From: Rubrivivax sp.
GTDB lineage: Bacteria > Pseudomonadota > Gammaproteobacteria > Burkholderiales > Burkholderiaceae_C
Direction: 5' to 3'
Length of the DNA stretch: 64,000 bases
NCBI GenBank assembly: GCA_016789955.1
Contig: JAEUPB010000020.1
Location: 1 to 64,000 of the forward strand
The notes under the pieces were generated by a model that was given only the letters and a program-made list of their open reading frames with translations, had not been told where the DNA came from and made no database searches. The position numbers and the translations under genes are program-made. Positions 57,497 through 64,000 of this stretch are shown here, piece after piece; position 1 is the stretch's first letter; each line of letters opens with the position of its first letter.

Positions 57497-58247
57497 ACGG
57501 GCCGTAGCCGAAGGACCTGATCACGTCCTTCGCCGGTGCGCTCTTCAGGTAGGCCAGCAGCGCGGCGGCCGCGGGGTTCTTCTCGCCGGCCTTCAGCAGC
57601 ACGGCGTCCTGGCGGATCTCGCCGTAGAGGTGGGCCGGCACCAGCCACCAGGAGCCGGCGGCCGGCTTGCCCGGCACCGCCACCTGCGACAGCGCCACGA
57701 AGCCCAGCTCGGCATTGCCGGTGCTCACGAACTGGAAGGCCTGCGCGATGCTCTCGGCGGTGACGAGCCGCGGCGCCACCGCGTCGGTGAGCCCGCGCGC
57801 CTTCAGCACCTCGAGCGCGGCGGCGCCGTACGGCGCGACCTTCGGGTTGGCGATGGCGAGGTGCCGGTAGGCCCCCGAGGCCAGCACCGCACCCTGGTCG
57901 TCCACCAGCCCCGGCCGGGCGCTCCACAGCACGAGCTTGCCGATCGCGTAGGTGTATTGGCTGCCCGCCACCGCGTGGCCCTCGGCGACCAGCTTCCGCG
58001 GCGTCTCGGCGTCGGCCGCGAGCAGCACCTCGAACGGCGCGCCGGCCACGATCTGCGAATGGAACTTGCCGGTGGCCCCGGGCGACACCTTCAGCGTGTG
58101 GCCGGTGGCAGCGGTGAACGCGGCGCCGATGCGCTCCAGCGGCACCGCGAAGTTGGCGGCGACGGCCACCGAGACCTCGCCGGCGCGGGTGGACACGGCG
58201 GCCAGCACGAACAGGACGGGCACGGACCAACGGATGAGGTTGCGCAT
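57495..58247 (-). CDS. modA: Molybdate-binding periplasmic protein ModA
   Basis: 250 residues. A signal peptide (MRNLIRWSVPVLFVLAAVSTRAG) precedes the ModA domain: VSVAVAANFAVPLERIGAAF, SPGATGKFHSQI and the central VLLAADAETPRKL. It delivers molybdate to ModBC for FeMo-cofactor synthesis. ATG 58247 lies 12 bp after a ModE-like inverted repeat. It is the first gene of modABCE, 73 bp downstream of nifQ. Confidence 0.95.
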   Translation of the reverse strand: MRNLIRWSVPVLFVLAAVSTRAGEVSVAVAANFAVPLERIGAAFTAATGHTLKVSPGATGKFHSQIVAGAPFEVLLAADAETPRKLVAEGHAVAGSQYTYAIGKLVLWSARPGLVDDQGAVLASGAYRHLAIANPKVAPYGAAALEVLKARGLTDAVAPRLVTAESIAQAFQFVSTGNAELGFVALSQVAVPGKPAAGSWWLVPAHLYGEIRQDAVLLKAGEKNPAAAALLAYLKSAPAKDVIRSFGYGP

Positions 58248-58259
58248 GTCGGCTCCAGG

Positions 58260-58281
58260 GTTGTGTACCTTACTACACAAC
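58260..58281. promoter_or_regulatory. ModE-like operator before modA
   Basis: GTTGTGTA-CCTTAC-TACACAAC is a perfect 8-6-8 inverted repeat. It resembles ModE boxes (CGTTATATA-N6-TATATAACG) with two A/T to G/C changes in each arm. It lies 13 bp before the modA start, where ModE with molybdate would block expression. Confidence 0.65.
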
Positions 58282-58320
58282 GCTCGGCATGCAAGGAACG
58301 GGCCAGCCGTTGCCGACCGA

Positions 58321-58719
58321 TCAGTGCTCCGGGCCGAAGCACAGCGGTCGGTCGGTGCAGACCGCGCAGCTCGGCGACTTGCAGATCAGGATGTCGGCCT
58401 GCCGGCACAGCTCGCGGTAGAGGAACTTCTTCCACTTCATGTCGCCGGCATTGAGGGCGACGAGCGCGGGGAACCAGCGCCCCATCAGCGCCGAGAGCTC
58501 GGCGCGCGAGCCGAGCTGCAGGTCCTGCCACAGGTGGTTGTCGCCCAGGGTCGCGACGGCCACGGTCAGCGCCACGCGCTCGAGCTCGCCGGGCGGGCCG
58601 GCGGCCGGGTCGCCGTGCGCGAGCAGCAGCGCCAGGAGATCGGCCACCTCGTCGTCGCGGGTGGCCCGCCGCGCGCACACCGCCGGGTGCAGCGGGAAGA
58701 TCAGGTCGCGCCCGCCCAT
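58321..58719 (-). CDS. nifQ: Molybdenum donor protein NifQ
   Basis: 132 residues, shorter than many NifQ proteins (about 170-190). The C-terminal metal motif C-x4-C-x2-C-x5-C is intact (CKSPSCAVCTDRPLC), preceded by MKWKKFLYRELCRQ. NifQ carries a Mo-Fe-S cluster and gives Mo to NifE-NifN/NifH for FeMo-cofactor. It sits between fdxB and modA, matching a molybdenum role. Confidence 0.93.
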   Translation of the reverse strand: MGGRDLIFPLHPAVCARRATRDDEVADLLALLLAHGDPAAGPPGELERVALTVAVATLGDNHLWQDLQLGSRAELSALMGRWFPALVALNAGDMKWKKFLYRELCRQADILICKSPSCAVCTDRPLCFGPEH

Positions 58720-58732
58720 CGCCGCCGGGGTG

Positions 58733-59041
58733 TCAGACGCTCGCCGCGGCGTGCGTGTAGCACTTCTTCGGGCAGATGCGCGAGCAGGCGGTGCAGCCGA
58801 TGCAGCGGTCGCCGTGGGCGATCGTCATCACCTTCTTCTCGTACTCGTCCTCCTCGTCGCCGTCGGGGTCCAGCGCGATGCGCTCGCCCTCCTCGTCGAC
58901 GCCCACCAGCTCGAGCACGCCGCGCGGGCAGACCCGGAAGCAGCGCCCGCAGCCGATGCAGCGGGCCTCGTCGATGGACTGCACGAAGGTCGGCGTCCAG
59001 CTCGCGCCCGAAGGCAGCGTCACCTGGAAGGTGCCGCTCAT
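58733..59041 (-). CDS. fdxB: Nif-specific ferredoxin III (FdxB)
   Basis: 102 residues with two 4Fe-4S sites: CIGCGRCFRVCPRG and CIGCTACSRICPKKC, separated by an acidic insert (DPDGDEEDEYEKK). This is the 2[4Fe-4S] ferredoxin found beside nifX and nifQ in proteobacteria. Its start overlaps the stop of the DUF683 gene (ATGA). Confidence 0.94.
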   Translation of the reverse strand: MSGTFQVTLPSGASWTPTFVQSIDEARCIGCGRCFRVCPRGVLELVGVDEEGERIALDPDGDEEDEYEKKVMTIAHGDRCIGCTACSRICPKKCYTHAAASV

Positions 59042-59235
59042 GGCTGCCCCTCGGCGAGCTGCCGGCGCGCGGCCATCAGCGCCACGTGCGCGTCGTAGGC
59101 GACCTTCGCGACCTCGGGGATGCGCTCCCAGTTCACCGGCAGCTCCTCGCTCAGGTCGTGCAGGTCCATCTTGGCCTGCGTGGCGCGGGCGTTGAGCTTC
59201 TTCACCTCGGCCTTCAGCGTGTCGACGTCACTCAT
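59038..59235 (-). CDS. Small nif-associated protein (CCE_0567/DUF683 family)
   Basis: 65 residues, helical hairpin type ([32 protein letters not shown]). Members of this family occur between nifX-associated genes and fdxB in many diazotrophs; the role is unknown. It overlaps both neighbours by a few bases, indicating translational coupling. Confidence 0.9.
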   Translation of the reverse strand: MSDVDTLKAEVKKLNARATQAKMDLHDLSEELPVNWERIPEVAKVAYDAHVALMAARRQLAEGQP

Positions 59236-59704
59236 GGCGGGCCACCTCGGGGTGCTTCTCGACCAGCTCCACGCCTTCCTGCACCAGCTTGCGGCCGGCC
59301 TCGGCCAGCTTGGCCAGGCTCGGGTAGCCGAAGCGGTGCACGTCGCGCAGGTAGCGGTTGACGACGATCAGGCGCCCGGCGGTCAGCACCACGCGGCCGA
59401 AGCCCTCGTGGCTCATCTTCGTCATCGGCGAGACCATGCACTTCGTGGCGCGCTCGATGGCCAGGCCGACGGCGTTGTGGAACAGGTCCAGCCGCCACAG
59501 CGTCTCGGGGTCGGGGTCGCCCATGATCGGCATCGCGCGGCGCTGCTCGGCGGTGAGGATGTAGGGCTCGAGCAGCTGCGCGTCGCTGCGGCCCTCCCAG
59601 GTGCCGTGCGTGTCCTGCGCGCGGATCTGCTTGACCAGCTCGCGCACGAAGTCGTCCTGCAGCAGCGCCTCGTCCGGCGCTTCGACCACGGCCGCGGCGC
59701 TCAT
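59228..59704 (-). CDS. NifX-associated nitrogen fixation protein (DUF269)
   Basis: 158 residues. The family core is visible: [39 protein letters not shown] and [17 protein letters not shown]. The function is not established, though it is a constant part of nifENX operons. ATG 59704 is chosen; the frame continues open upstream into the 44-bp repeat, where a GTG could add [14 protein letters not shown] and a few more residues. Confidence 0.92.
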   Translation of the reverse strand: MSAAAVVEAPDEALLQDDFVRELVKQIRAQDTHGTWEGRSDAQLLEPYILTAEQRRAMPIMGDPDPETLWRLDLFHNAVGLAIERATKCMVSPMTKMSHEGFGRVVLTAGRLIVVNRYLRDVHRFGYPSLAKLAEAGRKLVQEGVELVEKHPEVARHE

Positions 59705-59725
59705 CAGGAAACCTTCGCGCCCTTG

Positions 59726-59769
59726 GCGCTCCGGTGTGAGCGCTTTGGAGCGGCCATGCGCGCTCACGA
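59726..59769. repeat. 44-bp dispersed repeat between nifX and the DUF269 gene
   Basis: Identical over 44 bases to 57428-57471 in the modA-modB gap, more than 2 kb away. Both copies begin at or beside a stop codon reading TGAGCGCGCATGGCC on the minus strand. It contains the last codons of nifX. Confidence 0.85.
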
Positions 59770-60177
59770 CGCCACCTCGTCGTCGGTCTCGAAGTCGACG
59801 CGGCGCGGCTGGTCCTTCAGCAGCGCCTTGCGCAGCCACGGCGGCGGCGTGCCGGCCAGCGTGGCCTGCAGCTTGTCGAGGATGTCCAGGATGGGCTCGG
59901 GCTGCGGCACCTTCACCGGGTGGATCTTGCTGGCCACCACGCGCGCCGCCGCCGAGCCGCCGATGGCCGCCACGTAGACGATGGCGCAGTCGGCGATGGC
60001 CGCGAGCTTGGGCGCCAGCTTGTCCTCGTTGCCGTCCTCGGCCAGGTCCTCGCCGAAGGCGTGGTCCTGCACGTAGCGGTAGCCCTCGGGCGTGATGTCG
60101 TAGACGGCCAGGTGCCGGGCCCAGCCGAAGTGCGCATCCACGCGCTGCTGGTCCTGGGTGGCGAAGGCGACTTTCAT
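59764..60177 (-). CDS. nifX: FeMo-cofactor carrier protein NifX
   Basis: 137 residues of the NifX/NifY/NafY/NifB-C family ([47 protein letters not shown]). NifX holds the cofactor precursor on its way to NifE-NifN. The end is followed at once by the dispersed repeat. It lies 23 bp after nifN. Confidence 0.95.
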   Translation of the reverse strand: MKVAFATQDQQRVDAHFGWARHLAVYDITPEGYRYVQDHAFGEDLAEDGNEDKLAPKLAAIADCAIVYVAAIGGSAAARVVASKIHPVKVPQPEPILDILDKLQATLAGTPPPWLRKALLKDQPRRVDFETDDEVAS

Positions 60178-60200
60178 GGGCACTCCTGTGCGGGGGTGGG

Positions 60201-61622
60201 TCAGGCGCTGGCGGCGGCGGGCGACTCGTCGGGCCGGCGCCGGCGCGGGATGACGGCAGGCAGGTGCACCGCCGCGGCCGCGTGCGAGGCCGGCGGCAGC
60301 GGCCAGTCGCCCGGCCCGTGGTGCGGCAGGTGCTCGAGCAGCAGGTTGCCCACCTCGTAGACGAAGTTGCGCGTGCCGCGGTAGCCGGCGTGGCAGACGT
60401 GCGAGTTGCCGATGCGGTCGAACATCGGGATGCCGATGCGGAACAGCGGCCGCCCCAGGCGCTCGGCGGCCTGGCGGCCGTGCGAGTGCGTCATCAGCAG
60501 CTCGCAGCCAGCCGCCTGCGCCGAGCGCTCGAAGTCCTCGAGGTCGCCGATCAGCACCTCGGCCGCCGGCAGCCGCTCGAGCAGCGGCGACTTCGTGGTC
60601 GTCACGCACACTGCCAGCTCCGCGCCCATCTCGACGAGGAAGCTGCCGGCGCTCCACAGCAGGTCGGGTTCGGCGGCCAGCGCCACGCGCACGTGGCCGA
60701 AATGGAAGTGCCCGTCGAGCATCGCGTCGACGAGCTGGCTGCGCTGGCGGCGGATGCGCGCCGGGACCGGCCGCCCCGACAGCTCGGCGAGCCGGGCCAC
60801 GAAGGCATCGGTCGCGGTGAGCCCGGTGAGGCGGTCGAACAGCGTGTAGGGCACGCCGCAGCGCGCCTGCAGCGCCTGCGCCGCCGGCCGCATCTGCTCG
60901 CCCAGCACCAGCGCGTGCCCGCAGCGGCCGAGCGCGCGCAGCGCCTCCAGCGGCGTGCCGCCGATCGTGGTGCCGAGCCAGCTGTCGGGCATGTGGCCGT
61001 CGAGCGAGCCGGAGACGTCGGGCACGAAGGTCGGCTGCAGCCCGAAGGCCTCGATCAGCTCGCGCAGCTCCTCCAGGTCGCCGGGCGTCAGGTGGCAGCC
61101 CGGCAGCACCGCGACCCGCGTCGGGTCCGGGGCCTCGTCCGGCACCCGCGGCACGCGGCCCACGAGCATGGCCACGGCGCGCGCCCAGCCGTCCTGGAAC
61201 GCGCCCACGTAGTCGGGCGTGGAGACGTAGACGATCTCGGTGTCGGCCAGTTCCGGGTGGCGCTGCCGGATCAGCGCGAGGTGCCCGTCGACGTCGTCGC
61301 CGCGCGTCTCGGTCAGCCCCGTCGAGCAGATCGCGATCACCGCCGGCTTCGCGCGCTGCCGGATGTTGAGCACCGCCTTCTCGAGGTTGTCGTAGCCGCC
61401 CAGCACCGTGGTGGCCTCGTTCATCGCCGTGGTCTGCAGCGGGATCGACTCCTTGAAGTGCCGCACCAGCAGCACGAGCCCGAACGACGTGCAGCCCTGC
61501 GAGCCGTGCATCACCGGCATGCAGGAGTTCAACCCCAGGAACGCATAGGCCGCGCCCAGCGGCTGGCTCATCTTCAGCGGGTTGACCGCGCAGGCCTTCC
61601 TCGATTCGGTGACGTGGGCCAT
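60201..61622 (-). CDS. nifN: FeMo-cofactor scaffold subunit NifN
   Basis: 473 residues, homologous to NifK. Marks are [31 protein letters not shown] near the N-terminus (cluster-binding Cys), [14 protein letters not shown], and the C-terminal [19 protein letters not shown]. NifE-NifN is the tetramer on which FeMo-cofactor matures. ATG 61622 is 4 bp after the nifE stop. Confidence 0.96.
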   Translation of the reverse strand: MAHVTESRKACAVNPLKMSQPLGAAYAFLGLNSCMPVMHGSQGCTSFGLVLLVRHFKESIPLQTTAMNEATTVLGGYDNLEKAVLNIRQRAKPAVIAICSTGLTETRGDDVDGHLALIRQRHPELADTEIVYVSTPDYVGAFQDGWARAVAMLVGRVPRVPDEAPDPTRVAVLPGCHLTPGDLEELRELIEAFGLQPTFVPDVSGSLDGHMPDSWLGTTIGGTPLEALRALGRCGHALVLGEQMRPAAQALQARCGVPYTLFDRLTGLTATDAFVARLAELSGRPVPARIRRQRSQLVDAMLDGHFHFGHVRVALAAEPDLLWSAGSFLVEMGAELAVCVTTTKSPLLERLPAAEVLIGDLEDFERSAQAAGCELLMTHSHGRQAAERLGRPLFRIGIPMFDRIGNSHVCHAGYRGTRNFVYEVGNLLLEHLPHHGPGDWPLPPASHAAAAVHLPAVIPRRRRPDESPAAASA

Positions 61623-61626
61623 GGCG

Positions 61627-63075
61627 TCAGGCTCCCGCGGCGGCGACCGCGGGCGGCGGCACGCGGTACACCGCATCGGCCGGCTCCGCGTCCCAGGGCG
61701 CGGGCGTGCGCACCTGCTGCCACACGGGGTTGGACAGCGCCTTGTCGATCTCGGCGACCATCGTCACCATGCCCTCGTAGCCGGCGAACGCGTGGTGGCG
61801 CTCCTGGTTGATGTCCATCCAGGGCATGCGCGCCTTCAGCGCGACGAACTGGCTGCGCCCGCCGCTGAGCATGATGTCGGCGCGGGCGTCCTTCAGCATC
61901 GCGTACATCTCGCGCGGGCTGAGGTCGTCGATCATGTGCGCGTCGGCCTCGTCGCCGAAGATCTGCCGCAGCTTCTCCTTGTCCTCGCGCGTGCTCTTCT
62001 TGACGCTGGTGCCCACCACCTCGAGCCCGGCCTCCTGCAGCGCCGACACCACCGACCAGCTCTTCACGCCGCCGGTGATCAGCAGCACCTTGCGGCCCGC
62101 CAGCCGCTCGCGGTAGGCGCGGATGCGCTCCCAGGCGCGCGCCTCCTCTGCGGCGATCAGCGCCTCGGTGCGCGTGGCCAGGTCGGCCGGTGCGCCGCGC
62201 TCGACCAGCAGCCGCGCGATCTCGCGCAGCGTCGTGCTCATGTCGCCGATGCCGTAGAACGAGCCCTCGAAGTACGGGATGCCCCAGCGCTGCTGCATGC
62301 GCGTGGCGACGTTGATCATCGACTTGCTGCACACCATCATGTTGGCGCGCGCGCGGTGGGCCGACGCGATCTCGCGATAGCGCCCGTCGCCGCTGATGCA
62401 CGAGAGCACGCGGATGCCCAGCGCGTCGAGCAGCGGCTTGACCTGCCACAGCTCGCCGGAGAGGTTGTACTCGCCGATGATGTTGATGTCGGTCGGCGTC
62501 GTGGACTCGGGCTCCATCGTGCCGATGACGTAATCCAGCAGCGCCTCGGCGCCGAGCTTGTTGCCCAGGTTCTTCGGGCCCGCGAACCCGGGCGCGTCGA
62601 CCGGGATCACCGGCTTGCCGAACCGCTCGGTCGCCCGCTTGCAGACGGCCTCGATGTCGTCGCCGATCATGCCGGTGACGCAGGTCTGGTAGACGAACAC
62701 CGCCGCCGGGTCCTGCCGCTCGATGACCTCGCGGATGCCCTTGAACAACCGCTTCTCCGCGCCGTGGATGACGTCGAGCTCGGTGATGTCGGTGGTGAAG
62801 CCGGTGCGGTAGGTCTGCGGCCCCGACGACGCGCTGTGGCGGTTGTCCCACGAGTTGCCTTCGCAGGCGATGGGGCCGTGCACCAGGTGCGCGACGTCGA
62901 CGATGGGCTGCAGCGCGATCTTGGCGCCGTCGAAGGCGCACCCGCCGGCCGCGGCGCCGGGCGTCAGCTGCTTGGTGCAGCCCTTCTTGCGCTCCTTGGC
63001 GCTCTTGGACTGGTTGACGTCGCAGCCGGGCTCGTCGAAGACCTCGGCGATCTTGGCGTTGAGCGATGCGGACAC
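61627..63075 (-). CDS. nifE: FeMo-cofactor scaffold subunit NifE
   Basis: 482 residues, homologous to NifD. The N-terminus carries CTKQLTPGAAAGGCAFDGAKIAL and HGPIACEGNSWDNR with cluster ligands; later YQTCVTGMIGDDIEAV and MMVCSKSMINVATRM are typical. The start is GTG 63075 with GGGAGGG before it. It follows the 2Fe-2S ferredoxin gene by 18 bp. Confidence 0.96.
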   Translation of the reverse strand: MSASLNAKIAEVFDEPGCDVNQSKSAKERKKGCTKQLTPGAAAGGCAFDGAKIALQPIVDVAHLVHGPIACEGNSWDNRHSASSGPQTYRTGFTTDITELDVIHGAEKRLFKGIREVIERQDPAAVFVYQTCVTGMIGDDIEAVCKRATERFGKPVIPVDAPGFAGPKNLGNKLGAEALLDYVIGTMEPESTTPTDINIIGEYNLSGELWQVKPLLDALGIRVLSCISGDGRYREIASAHRARANMMVCSKSMINVATRMQQRWGIPYFEGSFYGIGDMSTTLREIARLLVERGAPADLATRTEALIAAEEARAWERIRAYRERLAGRKVLLITGGVKSWSVVSALQEAGLEVVGTSVKKSTREDKEKLRQIFGDEADAHMIDDLSPREMYAMLKDARADIMLSGGRSQFVALKARMPWMDINQERHHAFAGYEGMVTMVAEIDKALSNPVWQQVRTPAPWDAEPADAVYRVPPPAVAAAGA

Positions 63076-63093
63076 GGCGCCCTCCCCCCGCGG

Positions 63094-63441
63094 CTAGAAG
63101 GTCACCAGGATGTCTTCGTGCCGCACGATGAACTGGCAGGCCAGCCGCCACGGCGGCGGCCGGTCGTTCGTCTCGGCGTCCTCGATCTGCTGCTGCGTGA
63201 TCTTGCCGGCGAACCGCAGCACGGTCTTCTCCTTCTCGGTCAGCGCCATGCCCACCGGCGCCTTGCCGGTGAGCACGCTGACCTGGATCAGGCACGAGCC
63301 GCACTCGCCGTTCTGGCACTCGAAGTCCAGCGGCACCTTGTTCTTCTGCGCCACCGACAGCAGCGTGTGCGTGTCGCCGGCCACAGCGTAGACGGTGATG
63401 TCGCGCTGCAGGCGCGGCGAAGTGAACGTCACGTTGGCCAT
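63094..63441 (-). CDS. Nif-associated 2Fe-2S ferredoxin
   Basis: 115 residues. The plant-type cluster is bound by C-x4-C-x2-C in DFECQNGECGSCLIQ and a later Cys (LACQFIV). A FDX of this kind is found in several nif operons as an electron donor or cofactor-assembly helper. It is placed between nifK and nifE, with 13 bp to nifK and 18 bp to nifE, so it is part of the structural operon. Confidence 0.88.
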   Translation of the reverse strand: MANVTFTSPRLQRDITVYAVAGDTHTLLSVAQKNKVPLDFECQNGECGSCLIQVSVLTGKAPVGMALTEKEKTVLRFAGKITQQQIEDAETNDRPPPWRLACQFIVRHEDILVTF

Positions 63442-63454
63442 GGAGCCCGCCTGC

Positions 63455-64000
63455 CTATCGGATGATGTCGAACGAGTAGTCGGTCTTGCCGGGCACGTTC
63501 GTGTTCGCGTCCAGCGCCTCGAAGAACTCGTCGAGCAGCATCGTGTACAGCCACAGCGCGCCGGCGTAGCCCCAGGTCGGGAAGCGGTGGTAGTGGTGCC
63601 GGTCGAAGATCGGGAACACCAGGCGGATCAGCGGCACGCCGGTGTCGCGCTCCAGGTACTTGCCGTAGGTGTTGCCGATCAGGAAGTCGACCGGCTCGGT
63701 GAAAAGCAGCGAGCGCAGGTGCCACAGGTCGCGCTTGGGGTAGACCTTGCAGCCGGCCCCGTAGGGCGACGCGTCGAACACCGCCTGCACCTTCTTCGCC
63801 CATTCCTCGCTGCCGTTGGTGGCCAGCACGTGGGCCGGCTCGGCGCCCAGCTCGAGCAGGAACTCGGCGTAGCCGATCATCTGGTCGGGGTCGCCGTACA
63901 GCGCGTAGCGCTTGCCGTGCAGGTGGCTCTGGCTGTCGGCCATCGCATCCACCAGCTGCCCGCGCTCCTTCTCGAGCTCGGCGGGCACCGGCTTGCCGGT
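63455..64000 (-). CDS. nifK: Nitrogenase MoFe protein beta subunit NifK (C-terminal part)
   Basis: Only the last 181 residues and the stop are inside the window; the frame is open to position 64000. YALYGDPDQMIGYAEFLLELGAEP, DLWHLRSLLFTEPVDFLIGNTYGKYLERD and DRHHYHRFPTWGYAGALWLYTMLLDE are diagnostic of NifK. It carries the P-cluster with NifD. nifH and nifD are expected immediately upstream, outside this window. Confidence 0.96.
   Translation of the reverse strand, partial: TGKPVPAELEKERGQLVDAMADSQSHLHGKRYALYGDPDQMIGYAEFLLELGAEPAHVLATNGSEEWAKKVQAVFDASPYGAGCKVYPKRDLWHLRSLLFTEPVDFLIGNTYGKYLERDTGVPLIRLVFPIFDRHHYHRFPTWGYAGALWLYTMLLDEFFEALDANTNVPGKTDYSFDIIR

Overview
The window is very GC-rich, densely packed DNA with strong G/C bias at third codon positions. 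It looks like a chromosome segment of a nitrogen-fixing betaproteobacterium of the order Burkholderiales, near Rubrivivax, Leptothrix, Ideonella or Azohydromonas. That placement is inferred from gene content: NifA with the oxygen-sensing cysteine pattern and no adjacent NifL, fixABCX beside nifV and nifW, an IscS/IscU-type Fe-S operon inside the nif region, and many Bug-type periplasmic binding proteins. No rRNA, tRNA, CRISPR array or insertion sequence was recognised.

Layout. 1-5.9 kb: queC, a methyltransferase with a TPR tail, a coiled-coil protein, a tyrosine phosphatase and a hybrid histidine kinase. 6.1-12.0 kb: a cell-envelope cluster (DUF2946, two secreted proteins with a predicted mature N-terminal His, a DUF4266 lipoprotein, a Met/His-rich DUF3570 outer-membrane protein, ApbE and a PCuAC copper chaperone). 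12.1-23.9 kb: an alkylsulfatase-like hydrolase, Bug binding proteins and an aromatic catabolism cluster (Rieske oxygenase, class III extradiol dioxygenase, PDR-type reductase, IclR regulator, carboxylesterase). 23.8-37.2 kb: signalling and stress genes, including a GGDEF-EAL protein beside a photoactive-yellow-protein-like PAS protein, a P-type ATPase, two universal stress proteins, an ArsR/SRPBCC pair, an amino-acid enzyme and a second hybrid kinase. 37.2-64 kb: a TonB receptor and then the nitrogen-fixation region.

Nitrogen-fixation region. All its nif, fix, isc and mod genes lie on the minus strand. Reading downstream along that strand from 64 kb: nifK (cut by the window edge), a 2Fe-2S ferredoxin, nifE, nifN, nifX, a DUF269 protein, a DUF683 protein, fdxB, nifQ, then modABC and modE. 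A C4-dicarboxylate carrier on the opposite strand and an ethylbenzene-dehydrogenase-like lipoprotein follow. Next come iscS-iscU-two A-type carriers-hscA-fdx, then nifV-nifW-fixABCX-ferritin-like gene, then nifA. The sequence shows -24/-12 (sigma-54) promoters before iscS, nifV and nifA, and TGT-N10-ACA NifA sites before iscS and nifV. A ModE-like inverted repeat precedes modA. Together the region supplies molybdate uptake, FeMo-cofactor assembly, homocitrate, Fe-S clusters and low-potential electrons for nitrogenase.

The most interesting signals are: a flavinylation-type motif in the DUF3570 protein next to apbE, within a possible copper/flavin envelope system; the PYP-like protein beside a c-di-GMP enzyme; an ISC operon wired to NifA/sigma-54 with no hscB in it; and a 44-bp exact repeat between nif and mod genes.
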